NCBI GenBank assembly: GCA_019056435.1
Contig: CP077641.1
Location: forward strand, 868,001-932,000
Length of the DNA: 64,000 bases
Origin: Stutzerimonas stutzeri
Lineage (GTDB): Bacteria; Pseudomonadota; Gammaproteobacteria; Pseudomonadales; Pseudomonadaceae
Reading direction: 5' to 3'
Made by a program: the position numbers and the translations under genes. A model generated the notes under the pieces. That model worked only from the letters and a program-made list of their open reading frames with translations. It had not been told where the DNA came from and did not search any database. Of this stretch, positions 57,014 to 64,000 are shown one piece after another. Each line of letters starts with the position of its first letter. The first letter of the stretch is position 1.

Positions 57014-57784
57014 ATGACCGATCCCCGCAAAGCGCATGACGCAGAGCCCACCACGCACTTCGGCTACAAGAACGTGCCTGAGAGCGAGAAGGCCCAGAAA
57101 GTGGCTGAAGTCTTCCACTCGGTGGCCGCCAAGTACGACCTGATGAACGACCTCATGTCCGGTGGCGTGCACCGGCTGTGGAAACGGTTCACCATCGAGC
57201 TCTCCGGCGCGCGCCAGGGCAACCGCATCCTCGACATCGCCGGCGGCACGGGTGATCTCACGCGTCAGTTCTCGCGCATCGTCGGGCCGACCGGCGAGGT
57301 GGTACTGGCGGACATCAATGCCTCGATGCTCAAGGTCGGTCGTGACCGGCTGCTCGACAAGGGCGTGACCGGCAACGTCAAGTTCGTCCAGGCCGATGCG
57401 GAAAAGCTGCCCTTCCCGGACAACCATTTCGATGTGGTCACCATCGCCTTCGGCCTGCGCAACGTGACCCACAAGGAAGACGCGCTGCGCTCCATGCTGC
57501 GGGTGCTCAAACCGGGCGGCCGGCTCTTGGTGCTGGAGTTCTCCAAACCCACCAACCCGCTGTTCTCCAAGGCCTACGACGCCTATTCGTTCAGCCTGCT
57601 GCCGATGATGGGCAAGCTCATCACCAATGACTCGGAGAGCTACCGCTACCTGGCCGAGTCGATCCGCATGCATCCGGACCAGGAAACGCTCAAGGGCATG
57701 ATGACCGACGCCGGCTTCGAGCGCGTCACCTATCACAACATGACCGGCGGCATCGTCGCCTTGCATCGCGGCATCAAACCCTGA
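57014..57784 (+). CDS. ubiE: UbiE C-methyltransferase of ubiquinone/menaquinone synthesis
   Basis: 256 residues. [37 protein letters not shown] motif I ([15 protein letters not shown]), motif II ([33 protein letters not shown]), motif III ([15 protein letters not shown]). It adds the C5 methyl of demethylmenaquinone and the C2 methyl of the benzoquinol precursor. First gene of ubiE-ubiJ-ubiB; its stop shares one base with the ubiJ start. Confidence 0.97.
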   Translation: MTDPRKAHDAEPTTHFGYKNVPESEKAQKVAEVFHSVAAKYDLMNDLMSGGVHRLWKRFTIELSGARQGNRILDIAGGTGDLTRQFSRIVGPTGEVVLADINASMLKVGRDRLLDKGVTGNVKFVQADAEKLPFPDNHFDVVTIAFGLRNVTHKEDALRSMLRVLKPGGRLLVLEFSKPTNPLFSKAYDAYSFSLLPMMGKLITNDSESYRYLAESIRMHPDQETLKGMMTDAGFERVTYHNMTGGIVALHRGIKP

Positions 57785-58406
57785 TGTTGCGCACGGCCCT
57801 GCTCGCCGCCGCCGAGCGCGGCATCAATCGTGCCCTGCGCCTGGATCCGAGCGCCCTGCCGCGGCTGGCCCGGCTCGCGGGCAGGATCATCGAGGTCGAT
57901 TGCACCAGACCTGCCTGGCGTCTGTTCATCCTCGCCGACGGCGAGGCCTGCGGCTGGCAGCGGACTGGGGAAGCGAACCCGACTGCCGGCTGCGCGCACC
58001 GGCGGCGAGCCTGCTGCGCCTGGCCACCAGTCGCAACAAGACGGTGATCCTGCACGGCCCTGACGTCGAGATCGACGGCGACAGCGGCGTCTTGATGGCC
58101 CTCGCCGAAGTCTTGCAGGACCTGGAGCTGGACTGGGAGTACGAAGTCTCGCGCCTGCTCGGACCTGTCGCGACCCAGCTGCTCGGCGCCAGCGTACGCA
58201 ACCAGGCCCAATGGTGGCGCGACAGCGCCGACAGCCTGCGTCAGGACCTGGCCGACTACCTCAACGAAGAATCGCGAACCCTGGTGGGCAACGCCGAGGC
58301 CGAAACCCGCTTCGCCGAACTCGACCGCCTCAAGCTCGATCTCGACCGCCTCGAGGCACGAATCGAACGGCTCGCCCAATCCCTGAATCCAGATCGTTCC
58401 GAATGA
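57784..58406 (+). pseudogene. ubiJ: UbiJ accessory factor, SCP2 domain (single frameshift)
   Basis: About 208 residues. [38 protein letters not shown] and the SCP2-like beginning WRLFILADGE pass, after a one-base break near GG 57945-57946, into [45 protein letters not shown] and a C-terminal coiled coil ([25 protein letters not shown]). UbiJ is a lipid-binding scaffold of the aerobic ubiquinone complex. It overlaps ubiE and, by four bases, ubiB. Confidence 0.9.
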
Positions 58407-60013
58407 AGCTGTTCGCCGCGGCACGCCGCCTTTTTCGCATCCTGCTGGTGGTCATCCGCTACCGCCTCGACGACATCATTCTCGACCTGCCGATGCCCTG
58501 GTGGCTGCGTGCGACCAGCTACCTGCTGCCCTGGCGCTGGCTACCGCGCCGCCGCAGCGCGCTGTCCCGCGGGGCCCGCCTGCGCCTGGCACTGGAAGGC
58601 CTGGGCCCGATCTTCATCAAGTTCGGCCAGATTCTTTCGACCCGCCGCGACCTGTTGCCGCTGGATATCGCCGAAGAGCTGGCGATGCTGCAGGACCGCG
58701 TGCCGCCCTTCGATTCGGCCGTCGCCACCGCGCTCATCGAGCGTCAGCTCGGTGCGCCGGTAGGCCAGCTGTTCGCCCGCTTCGACAGCAAGCCGCTGGC
58801 CTCCGCCTCGGTGGCCCAGGTGCACGCGGCCAAGCTGCGCAGCGGCGAGGAAGTGGTAGTCAAGGTGGTACGGCCCAACCTGCGACCGGTCATCAGTCAG
58901 GATCTCGCCTGGCTGTTCCTGCTGGCCAAGACGGCCGAGCGCGCCTCCACCGAGGCCCGTCGTCTGCATCTGGTCGAGGTGGTCGACGACTACGCCAAGA
59001 CGATCTACGACGAACTGGACCTGCTGCGCGAGGCGGCCAACGCGAGCCAGCTCAAGCGCAACTTCCAGGGCTCGCCGCTGCTCTACGTGCCGCAGGTGTA
59101 CTGGGACCTGTGCCGGCCGCAGGTGCTGGTCATGGAGCGCATCTACGGCGTGCCGGTGACCGACATGACGCGCCTCGCCGAGCAGCGCACCGACATGAAG
59201 CAGCTGGCCGAGCGCGGCGTGGAGATCTTCTTCACCCAGGTCTTTCGCGACAGCTTCTTCCACGCCGACATGCATCCCGGCAACATCTTCGTCAGCACAC
59301 ATCAACCGTGGAACCCGCAGTACATCGCGGTGGATTTCGGCATCGTCGGCAGCCTCACGCCCGAAGACCAGGACTACCTGGCCCGCAACCTCGTGGCCTT
59401 CTTCAAGCGCGACTACCGCAAGGTCGCCCAGCTGCACATCGACTCGGGCTGGGTTCCGGCGGAAACCAAGGTCAACGAGTTCGAGGCGGCCATCCGCACC
59501 GTCTGCGAACCCATCTTCGAAAAACCACTCAAGGACATCTCTTTCGGCCAGCTGCTGGTACGCCTGTTCCAGGTGGCTCGACGCTTCAACATGGAAGTGC
59601 AGCCGCAACTGGTGCTGCTGCAGAAGACGTTGCTGAACATCGAGGGGCTGGGGCGCGAACTCTACCCCGAGCTCGACCTCTGGGCGACCGGCCAGCCCTA
59701 TCTCGAGCGCTGGATGCGCGAGCGCATGAGCCCGAAACAACTCTTGAAGAACGCCCAGGCGCAGATCGAACAACTGCCGCATCTGGCCGGCATGACCCGC
59801 GAACTGCTCGAACGCATGTCCAACCCGCACGCGAACAACCTGCCGCCGCCCTGGCGCGAACAGCGCGACCATTGGCCGCTGCGCCTGGTTGGCGCGGCCC
59901 TGCTGGGCGGGGGTGCGACGCTGGCGGCCAGCGCGCAGAGCCTGTCGGCGCTGGCCACCTGGCCCGCCTGGCTGATGCTGGCGGCCGGTGTCTACATCGT
60001 GGTGCGCCGATAG
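58403..60013 (+). CDS. ubiB: UbiB, atypical ABC1/ADCK-family kinase of ubiquinone synthesis
   Basis: 536 residues. The hallmark KxGQ motif is in [19 protein letters not shown], the nucleotide loop in [12 protein letters not shown], invariant Lys in [12 protein letters not shown], catalytic-loop analogue [13 protein letters not shown] and metal site VDFGIVGSL. Two hydrophobic helices close the protein ([33 protein letters not shown]). Membrane-associated ATPase that helps extract ubiquinone intermediates. The ATG at 58403 overlaps the ubiJ stop. Confidence 0.96.
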   Translation: MKLFAAARRLFRILLVVIRYRLDDIILDLPMPWWLRATSYLLPWRWLPRRRSALSRGARLRLALEGLGPIFIKFGQILSTRRDLLPLDIAEELAMLQDRVPPFDSAVATALIERQLGAPVGQLFARFDSKPLASASVAQVHAAKLRSGEEVVVKVVRPNLRPVISQDLAWLFLLAKTAERASTEARRLHLVEVVDDYAKTIYDELDLLREAANASQLKRNFQGSPLLYVPQVYWDLCRPQVLVMERIYGVPVTDMTRLAEQRTDMKQLAERGVEIFFTQVFRDSFFHADMHPGNIFVSTHQPWNPQYIAVDFGIVGSLTPEDQDYLARNLVAFFKRDYRKVAQLHIDSGWVPAETKVNEFEAAIRTVCEPIFEKPLKDISFGQLLVRLFQVARRFNMEVQPQLVLLQKTLLNIEGLGRELYPELDLWATGQPYLERWMRERMSPKQLLKNAQAQIEQLPHLAGMTRELLERMSNPHANNLPPPWREQRDHWPLRLVGAALLGGGATLAASAQSLSALATWPAWLMLAAGVYIVVRR

Positions 60014-60062
60014 CCAGCGGTCGGGCGGGCTGGCACACTGGACGCACTGAGTGGAGAATCCG

Positions 60063-60458
60063 ATGAACTGGCTGGACCAAATCAACTGGAACGAAGACGG
60101 CCTGGTGCCGGCCATCGCCCAGGACCATCAGACCGGGCGCATCCTGATGATGGCCTGGATGAATCGCGAGGCGCTGGCGCTGACCGCGGCAGAAAACCGC
60201 GCCATCTATTGGTCACGTTCGCGTGGCAAGCTGTGGCGCAAGGGCGAGGAGTCCGGGCATGTGCAAAAGCTTCATGAGCTGCGCCTGGATTGCGACGCCG
60301 ACGTCATCGTGATGAGGGTCGAGCAGATCGGTGGTATCGCCTGCCACACCGGCCGCGAAAGCTGCTTCTATCGGGTCTTCGAGAACGGTGACTGGAAAAC
60401 CGTCGACGCCGTGCTCAAGGACCCGCACGCGATCTATGCGGAGCACAAGCATGAGTGA
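60063..60458 (+). CDS. hisI: Phosphoribosyl-AMP cyclohydrolase
   Basis: 131 residues. [52 protein letters not shown]-type core, Zn-binding [14 protein letters not shown] and CHTGRESCF. Third step of histidine synthesis. GGAG precedes the ATG at 60063. It overlaps hisE by eight bases. Confidence 0.96.
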   Translation: MNWLDQINWNEDGLVPAIAQDHQTGRILMMAWMNREALALTAAENRAIYWSRSRGKLWRKGEESGHVQKLHELRLDCDADVIVMRVEQIGGIACHTGRESCFYRVFENGDWKTVDAVLKDPHAIYAEHKHE

Positions 60459-60783
60459 CACCCTCACCCGTCTGGCCGAGGTGCTGGAAGCCCGCAAGGG
60501 CGCGGCCGCCGACAGCTCCTATGTCGCCAGCCTGTATCACAAGGGCCTGAACAAGATCCTGGAAAAGGTCGGCGAGGAATCGATCGAAACCATCCTCGCC
60601 GCCAAGGACGCGGCCGCCAGCGGCGACGCCAGCGACCTGATATACGAGACCGCAGACCTCTGGTTTCACAGCCTGGTGATGCTTGCCGCGCTGGACCAGC
60701 ACCCGCAGGCGGTGCTGGACGAACTGGACCGGCGGTTTGGACTTTCCGGGCTGGCGGAAAAGGCCGCACGCCCACAATCCTGA
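60451..60783 (+). CDS. hisE: Phosphoribosyl-ATP pyrophosphatase
   Basis: 110 residues. [54 protein letters not shown] with the MazG-type EExxE-like helix (GEESIE) and [14 protein letters not shown]. Second step of histidine synthesis, separate from HisI as in other Pseudomonas. Confidence 0.96.
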   Translation: MSDTLTRLAEVLEARKGAAADSSYVASLYHKGLNKILEKVGEESIETILAAKDAAASGDASDLIYETADLWFHSLVMLAALDQHPQAVLDELDRRFGLSGLAEKAARPQS

Positions 60784-60806
60784 CAATCTACTTGGAGTAA
60801 TGCAGC

Positions 60807-61037
60807 ATGGGTTTTGGTGGAATCAGCGTCTGGCAACTCCTGATCATCCTGCTCATCGTCGTCATGTTGTTCGGCACCAAGCGCCTCAAGGGCCTGGGTT
60901 CGGACCTCGGTGACGCGATCAAGGGCTTCCGCAAGTCGATGGGCACCGAGGACGAGAAGCCCGGTGTCGAGGAAAAGCAGAGCCACACCATCGATGCCGA
61001 GGCCCGCAAGGTCGACGATCCAGCCAAGAAGAACTGA
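60807..61037 (+). CDS. tatA: TatA, twin-arginine translocase pore subunit
   Basis: 76 residues: [45 protein letters not shown], one membrane helix, the FG hinge and an amphipathic helix, then an acidic tail. GGAG precedes the ATG. First gene of tatABC. Confidence 0.96.
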   Translation: MGFGGISVWQLLIILLIVVMLFGTKRLKGLGSDLGDAIKGFRKSMGTEDEKPGVEEKQSHTIDAEARKVDDPAKKN

Positions 61038-61043
61038 CACGCC

Positions 61044-61427
61044 ATGTTCGATATTGGCTTCACCGAGCTGTTGCTGGTCGGCCTGATCGCGCTGTTCGTG
61101 CTGGGCCCGGAGCGCTTGCCGGGCGCCGTACGCACCGCAGGCCTGTGGATCGGCCGCGCCAAGCGCAGCTTCGCCAACATCAAGGCCGAGGTCGAACGCG
61201 AGATCGGCGCCGACGAGATCCGTCGCCAGCTGCACAACGAGCGCATCCTCGACCTCGAGCGGGAAATGAAGCAGAGCATCATGCCCAGCTCGCCGAACAG
61301 CAGCGCCGCCTCGCCGCAGTCCGCCACACCGCCGCCGGATGCCAGCGACCTGAGCGCGCCCGCAACCGAAACCAAGCCCGTCGACACGGCCCCCGTTCCC
61401 CGCCCGGACAAATCGCCTGAGCCATGA
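61044..61427 (+). CDS. tatB: TatB, twin-arginine substrate-receptor subunit
   Basis: 127 residues: [43 protein letters not shown] with the conserved early Glu and GPERLP hinge, long amphipathic helix, then a Pro/Ser-rich tail. It begins six bases after tatA and overlaps tatC by four. Confidence 0.96.
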   Translation: MFDIGFTELLLVGLIALFVLGPERLPGAVRTAGLWIGRAKRSFANIKAEVEREIGADEIRRQLHNERILDLEREMKQSIMPSSPNSSAASPQSATPPPDASDLSAPATETKPVDTAPVPRPDKSPEP

Positions 61428-62227
61428 GCAATACATCCATCGACGACCAGGAAATGCCGCTGGTCGCCCACCTGACGGAGTTGCGCAAGCGCTTGTTGCG
61501 CTGTGTGGCGGCCATTCTCGTGCTGTTCGCCGGGCTGTTCTATTTCTCCCAGCAAATTTACGCGCTGGTGGCCGCGCCGTTGCGGGCCTACCTGCCCGAA
61601 GGCGCGACGATGATCGCGACCGGCGTCGCCTCGCCGTTCCTCACGCCGTTCAAACTGACCATGATGGTGGCGCTGTTCCTCTCGATGCCGGTGATCCTGT
61701 ACCAGATCTGGGGGTTCATCGCGCCCGGCCTGTACAAGCACGAGAAGCGCATCGCGGTGCCCCTGCTGATTTCCAGCATCTTCCTGTTCTACGGCGGCAT
61801 GGCCTTCGCCTACTTCGTGGTATTCCCGATCATGTTCGGTTTCTTCGCCAGCGTGACGCCCGAGGGTGTGGCGATGATGACCGACATCGGCCAGTACCTG
61901 GACTTCGTGCTGACGCTGTTCTTTGCCTTCGGTGTGGCGTTCGAAATTCCGGTGGCGACCTTCCTGCTCATCTGGGTCGGTATCGTGGACGTCGCCACCC
62001 TGCGCAAGAGCCGGCCCTACGTGGTCGTCGGCTGCTTCGTCGTCGGGATGGTGCTGACGCCTCCGGACGTCTTCTCTCAGGCATTGCTGGCCATCCCGAT
62101 GTGGCTGCTGTTCGAAGCCGGGGTCATCGCCGGCAGCATGGTGGAAAAACGCGAGGTCGAGTTCCGCGGAGATGCGGAAGGTGATCGGCCGCAACCCGGC
62201 GACCAACCGCCCGCTCCCCGTCCGTGA
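61424..62227 (+). CDS. tatC: TatC, twin-arginine signal-peptide receptor
   Basis: 267 residues, six membrane segments. [17 protein letters not shown] (conserved signal-peptide-binding N-terminus), [20 protein letters not shown] and [36 protein letters not shown]. It binds twin-arginine signals with TatB. Ends GTGA, overlapping rsmE. Confidence 0.96.
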   Translation: MSNTSIDDQEMPLVAHLTELRKRLLRCVAAILVLFAGLFYFSQQIYALVAAPLRAYLPEGATMIATGVASPFLTPFKLTMMVALFLSMPVILYQIWGFIAPGLYKHEKRIAVPLLISSIFLFYGGMAFAYFVVFPIMFGFFASVTPEGVAMMTDIGQYLDFVLTLFFAFGVAFEIPVATFLLIWVGIVDVATLRKSRPYVVVGCFVVGMVLTPPDVFSQALLAIPMWLLFEAGVIAGSMVEKREVEFRGDAEGDRPQPGDQPPAPRP

Positions 62228-62931
62228 ACCTGCTGCTGCTGGAGGCGGCCGACCTGGTCGCCGCCGACCGTGCCGTGGTGCGCGACCGCCGACTCACGCA
62301 TATTCATGAAGTGCACCGCGCCGAAGCGGGCGAACGCCTGCGCGTCGGCCTGCTGGGCGGCGACATGGGGATGGCACGGCTGCTGCGCCTGACGCCCGAT
62401 GAAGCGGAGCTGGCCATCGAGCTGGACCGCGCTCCGCCGGCGAAGCTGCCGGTCACCCTGCTGTTGGCCCTGCCACGGCCGAAGATGTTGCGCCGGGTAT
62501 TGCAGACGGTCGCCGCCATGGGCGTGCCCAGGCTGATGCTGCTCAACAGCTATCGCGTGGAAAAGAGTTTCTGGCAGACGCCCTTCCTCGAGCCGCAGGC
62601 AATTCGCGAGCAGCTCCTACTGGGGCTGGAGCAGGCGCGCGATACCGTGCTGCCAGAGGTCGTCATCGAGAAGCGCTTCAAGCCCTTCGTCGAGGATCGG
62701 CTACCGGCGCTGGCTGCCGGTACGCGCGGGCTGCTCGGCCACCCCGGCGACCATCCGCCCTGCCCGCGCGCGCTGAATGAGCCGGTCACGCTGGCCATTG
62801 GCCCGGAAGGCGGCTGGATTCCCTACGAAGTCGAGAAGCTCGCCGCCGCCGGTCTGCAGCCGGTGCAGCTCGGTGAGCGCATCCTGCGGGTCGAGACGGC
62901 CGTCAGCGCGCTGCTGGCCCGCCTGTTCTGA
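62224..62931 (+). CDS. rsmE: RsmE 16S rRNA (uracil-1498 N3) methyltransferase
   Basis: 235 residues from a GTG at 62224 (four-base overlap with tatC). PUA-like N-terminus ([19 protein letters not shown]), SPOUT domain ([31 protein letters not shown]) and knot ([38 protein letters not shown]). It methylates U1498 of 16S rRNA. Confidence 0.93.
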   Translation: MNLLLLEAADLVAADRAVVRDRRLTHIHEVHRAEAGERLRVGLLGGDMGMARLLRLTPDEAELAIELDRAPPAKLPVTLLLALPRPKMLRRVLQTVAAMGVPRLMLLNSYRVEKSFWQTPFLEPQAIREQLLLGLEQARDTVLPEVVIEKRFKPFVEDRLPALAAGTRGLLGHPGDHPPCPRALNEPVTLAIGPEGGWIPYEVEKLAAAGLQPVQLGERILRVETAVSALLARLF

Positions 62932-63031
62932 CCGTCCTCGGCGCCGGTGTCGCCACCTACCGATGAACGCGACGCACGCCATGGGGACTGGCCTGTCATA
63001 ACACCTGAATCCTCAACAGGCAGTAGCCGCC

Positions 63032-63451
63032 ATGCGCCCCTTGACCATCGACATTCACCGGCTGGAATACGCGCTGGACAACCGCGACGCCAGTGAACAT
63101 TACCTGGATCTGGAGTCTGGCGAGATCCGGGCGGTCTTCCCTGGCGAGTCGCCACCCGGCGTCAACGAAAAATACGACGTACAGGACGACCGCTACCTGC
63201 ACATCGAGCCGCTCGGCCTGGCGCAATCGGTCGCGATGCGCGAGGCCTTTCTGTTCACCCTGCACGACCCCAACGCACATGCGGTGCTGAGCCACGCCCT
63301 GCAGGGCCGCAAGCCGCTGCGTACTTTCGATTTCAAACTGGAGGATTTCCCCGCGGCGCGTCAGGCCTGGCAGGACTACCAGGCCGTACAGCTACGCGAA
63401 TACGCCATCACCTGGCTGCACGACAACGGCCTGGAACCGTCGAAACGCTGA
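63032..63451 (+). CDS. UPF0158 family protein
   Basis: 139 residues: MRPLTIDIHRLEYALDNRDASEHYLDLESGEIRAVFPGE, then LHIEPLGLAQSVAMREAFLF and RTFDFKLEDFPAARQAWQDYQ. It matches the uncharacterised UPF0158 family (cytoplasmic, acidic). Convergent with dtd, 10 bp apart. Confidence 0.85.
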   Translation: MRPLTIDIHRLEYALDNRDASEHYLDLESGEIRAVFPGESPPGVNEKYDVQDDRYLHIEPLGLAQSVAMREAFLFTLHDPNAHAVLSHALQGRKPLRTFDFKLEDFPAARQAWQDYQAVQLREYAITWLHDNGLEPSKR

Positions 63452-63461
63452 AGCCCGCCTC

Positions 63462-63899
63462 TCAGCTCTCCAGCAGAAAGGTCACCGGACCGTCGTTCTG
63501 CAGGTGCACCTGCATGTCCGCGCCGAAGCGTCCGCATGCGACTCGCGGATGCTGCAACCGCGCCTGGGCCAGCAGGTAGTCATACAGGGCTTCACCGAGC
63601 GCTGGTGGCGCGGCGCTGGAGAAACTCGGGCGCAACCCACTGCCGGTATCGGCGGCGAGGGTGAACTGCGAGACCAGCAACAGGCCGCCGCCGGTCTCGA
63701 TCAGCGACCGATTCATCTTGCCCTGGTCGTCGCTGAAGACCCGATAGCGCAGCAGCTTGTGCAGCAGCTTGTCGGCGCGCGCCTGGTCGTCTTCGCGCTG
63801 GACGCCTACCAACACCAGCAGCCCCTGGTCGATGGAACCGACCACCTCACCCGCTACCTCGACCCGCGCCTGACGCACACGCTGGATCAGTGCCCTCAT
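63462..63899 (-). CDS. dtd: D-aminoacyl-tRNA deacylase
   Basis: 145 residues: [33 protein letters not shown], catalytic loop [12 protein letters not shown] and the cis Gly-Pro motif [11 protein letters not shown]. It hydrolyses D-amino acids and glycine from tRNA. The ATG at 63899 overlaps the upstream gene's stop by four bases. Confidence 0.96.
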   Translation of the reverse strand: MRALIQRVRQARVEVAGEVVGSIDQGLLVLVGVQREDDQARADKLLHKLLRYRVFSDDQGKMNRSLIETGGGLLLVSQFTLAADTGSGLRPSFSSAAPPALGEALYDYLLAQARLQHPRVACGRFGADMQVHLQNDGPVTFLLES

Positions 63900-64000
63900 C
63901 AGGCTTCCTCGGGTGGCAGGTCGAGCAGGCGCTGGGCGATGTCTGCCGCGGCGCGCACCAATGCATCGCAGATGCCCGGCTCGGCGGCCGAATGCCCGGC
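63899..64000 (-). CDS. pip: Proline iminopeptidase, C-terminal end (partial)
   Basis: Only the last 33 codons are in the window: [33 protein letters not shown], then the stop. The AGHSA..P.I.DALV pattern carries the catalytic His of the alpha/beta-hydrolase proline iminopeptidases, and pip-dtd order is usual in Pseudomonas. Confidence 0.8.
   Translation of the reverse strand, partial: AGHSAAEPGICDALVRAAADIAQRLLDLPPEEA

Overview
The window looks like a Pseudomonas chromosome, most likely the Stutzerimonas (P. stutzeri) group. It is GC-rich. Its right half follows the conserved Pseudomonas order typA-thiI-glnA, two DUF4124 genes, ntrB-ntrC, trmL, hslV-hslU, ubiE-ubiJ-ubiB, hisI-hisE, tatABC, rsmE and dtd-pip. 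The species is an inference from gene order and protein resemblance; there is no rRNA here.

Layout. (1) 0-4.8 kb: two periplasmic solute-binding proteins around a GGDEF protein, an HDOD protein, an AraC remnant and a DUF2147 protein. (2) 4.86-8.1 kb: two tandem arrays of a GTAG-headed REP palindrome around a serine hydrolase and an NADP-dependent reductase-like gene whose 3' end runs into the second array. (3) 8.1-14.4 kb: a CitA/CitB-type two-component system divergent from a 2-hydroxycarboxylate transporter, then a TonB-dependent siderophore receptor behind a Fur box. (4) 14.6-20.1 kb: a large and a small HrpF/NolX/HrpK-like protein with no type III secretion genes nearby. (5) 20.4-23.0 kb: a polyamine-type binding protein and an SPFH protein. 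(6) 23.1-41.7 kb: an accessory island. It holds a two-partner-secretion CDI locus (cdiB, cdiA, immunity gene) followed, on the same strand, by orphan CdiA C-terminal toxin/immunity cassettes separated by four RAYT (IS200-like tyrosine transposase) units. A diverged copy of the typA 3' end lies at the far edge of the island, so the island is bracketed by direct repeats of the typA terminus. (7) 41.7-64 kb: core genome.

How the genes work together. CdiB would export CdiA, whose C-terminal toxin (a candidate histidine-rich nuclease) is neutralised by the adjacent immunity protein. Downstream lie three displaced toxin/immunity pairs: one with DUF596-like immunity, one deaminase, and one resembling polymorphic toxin type 17 with Imm31-like immunity. 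The two best-preserved immunity genes (A and C) end in the same type of terminator, which looks like a cassette boundary. In the core part, NtrC-type operators and a sigma-54 promoter precede glnA, and a perfect NtrC-type palindrome precedes ntrB, giving a self-consistent nitrogen-control circuit. ubiE-ubiJ-ubiB, hisI-hisE and tatABC-rsmE are tightly packed, largely with overlapping start and stop codons.

Quality warning. About twenty reading frames are broken by one- or two-base shifts, mostly in G/C runs. They include core genes such as thiI, ntrC and ubiJ. Most are probably consensus errors rather than real pseudogenes. I give the restored extents and mark each break.
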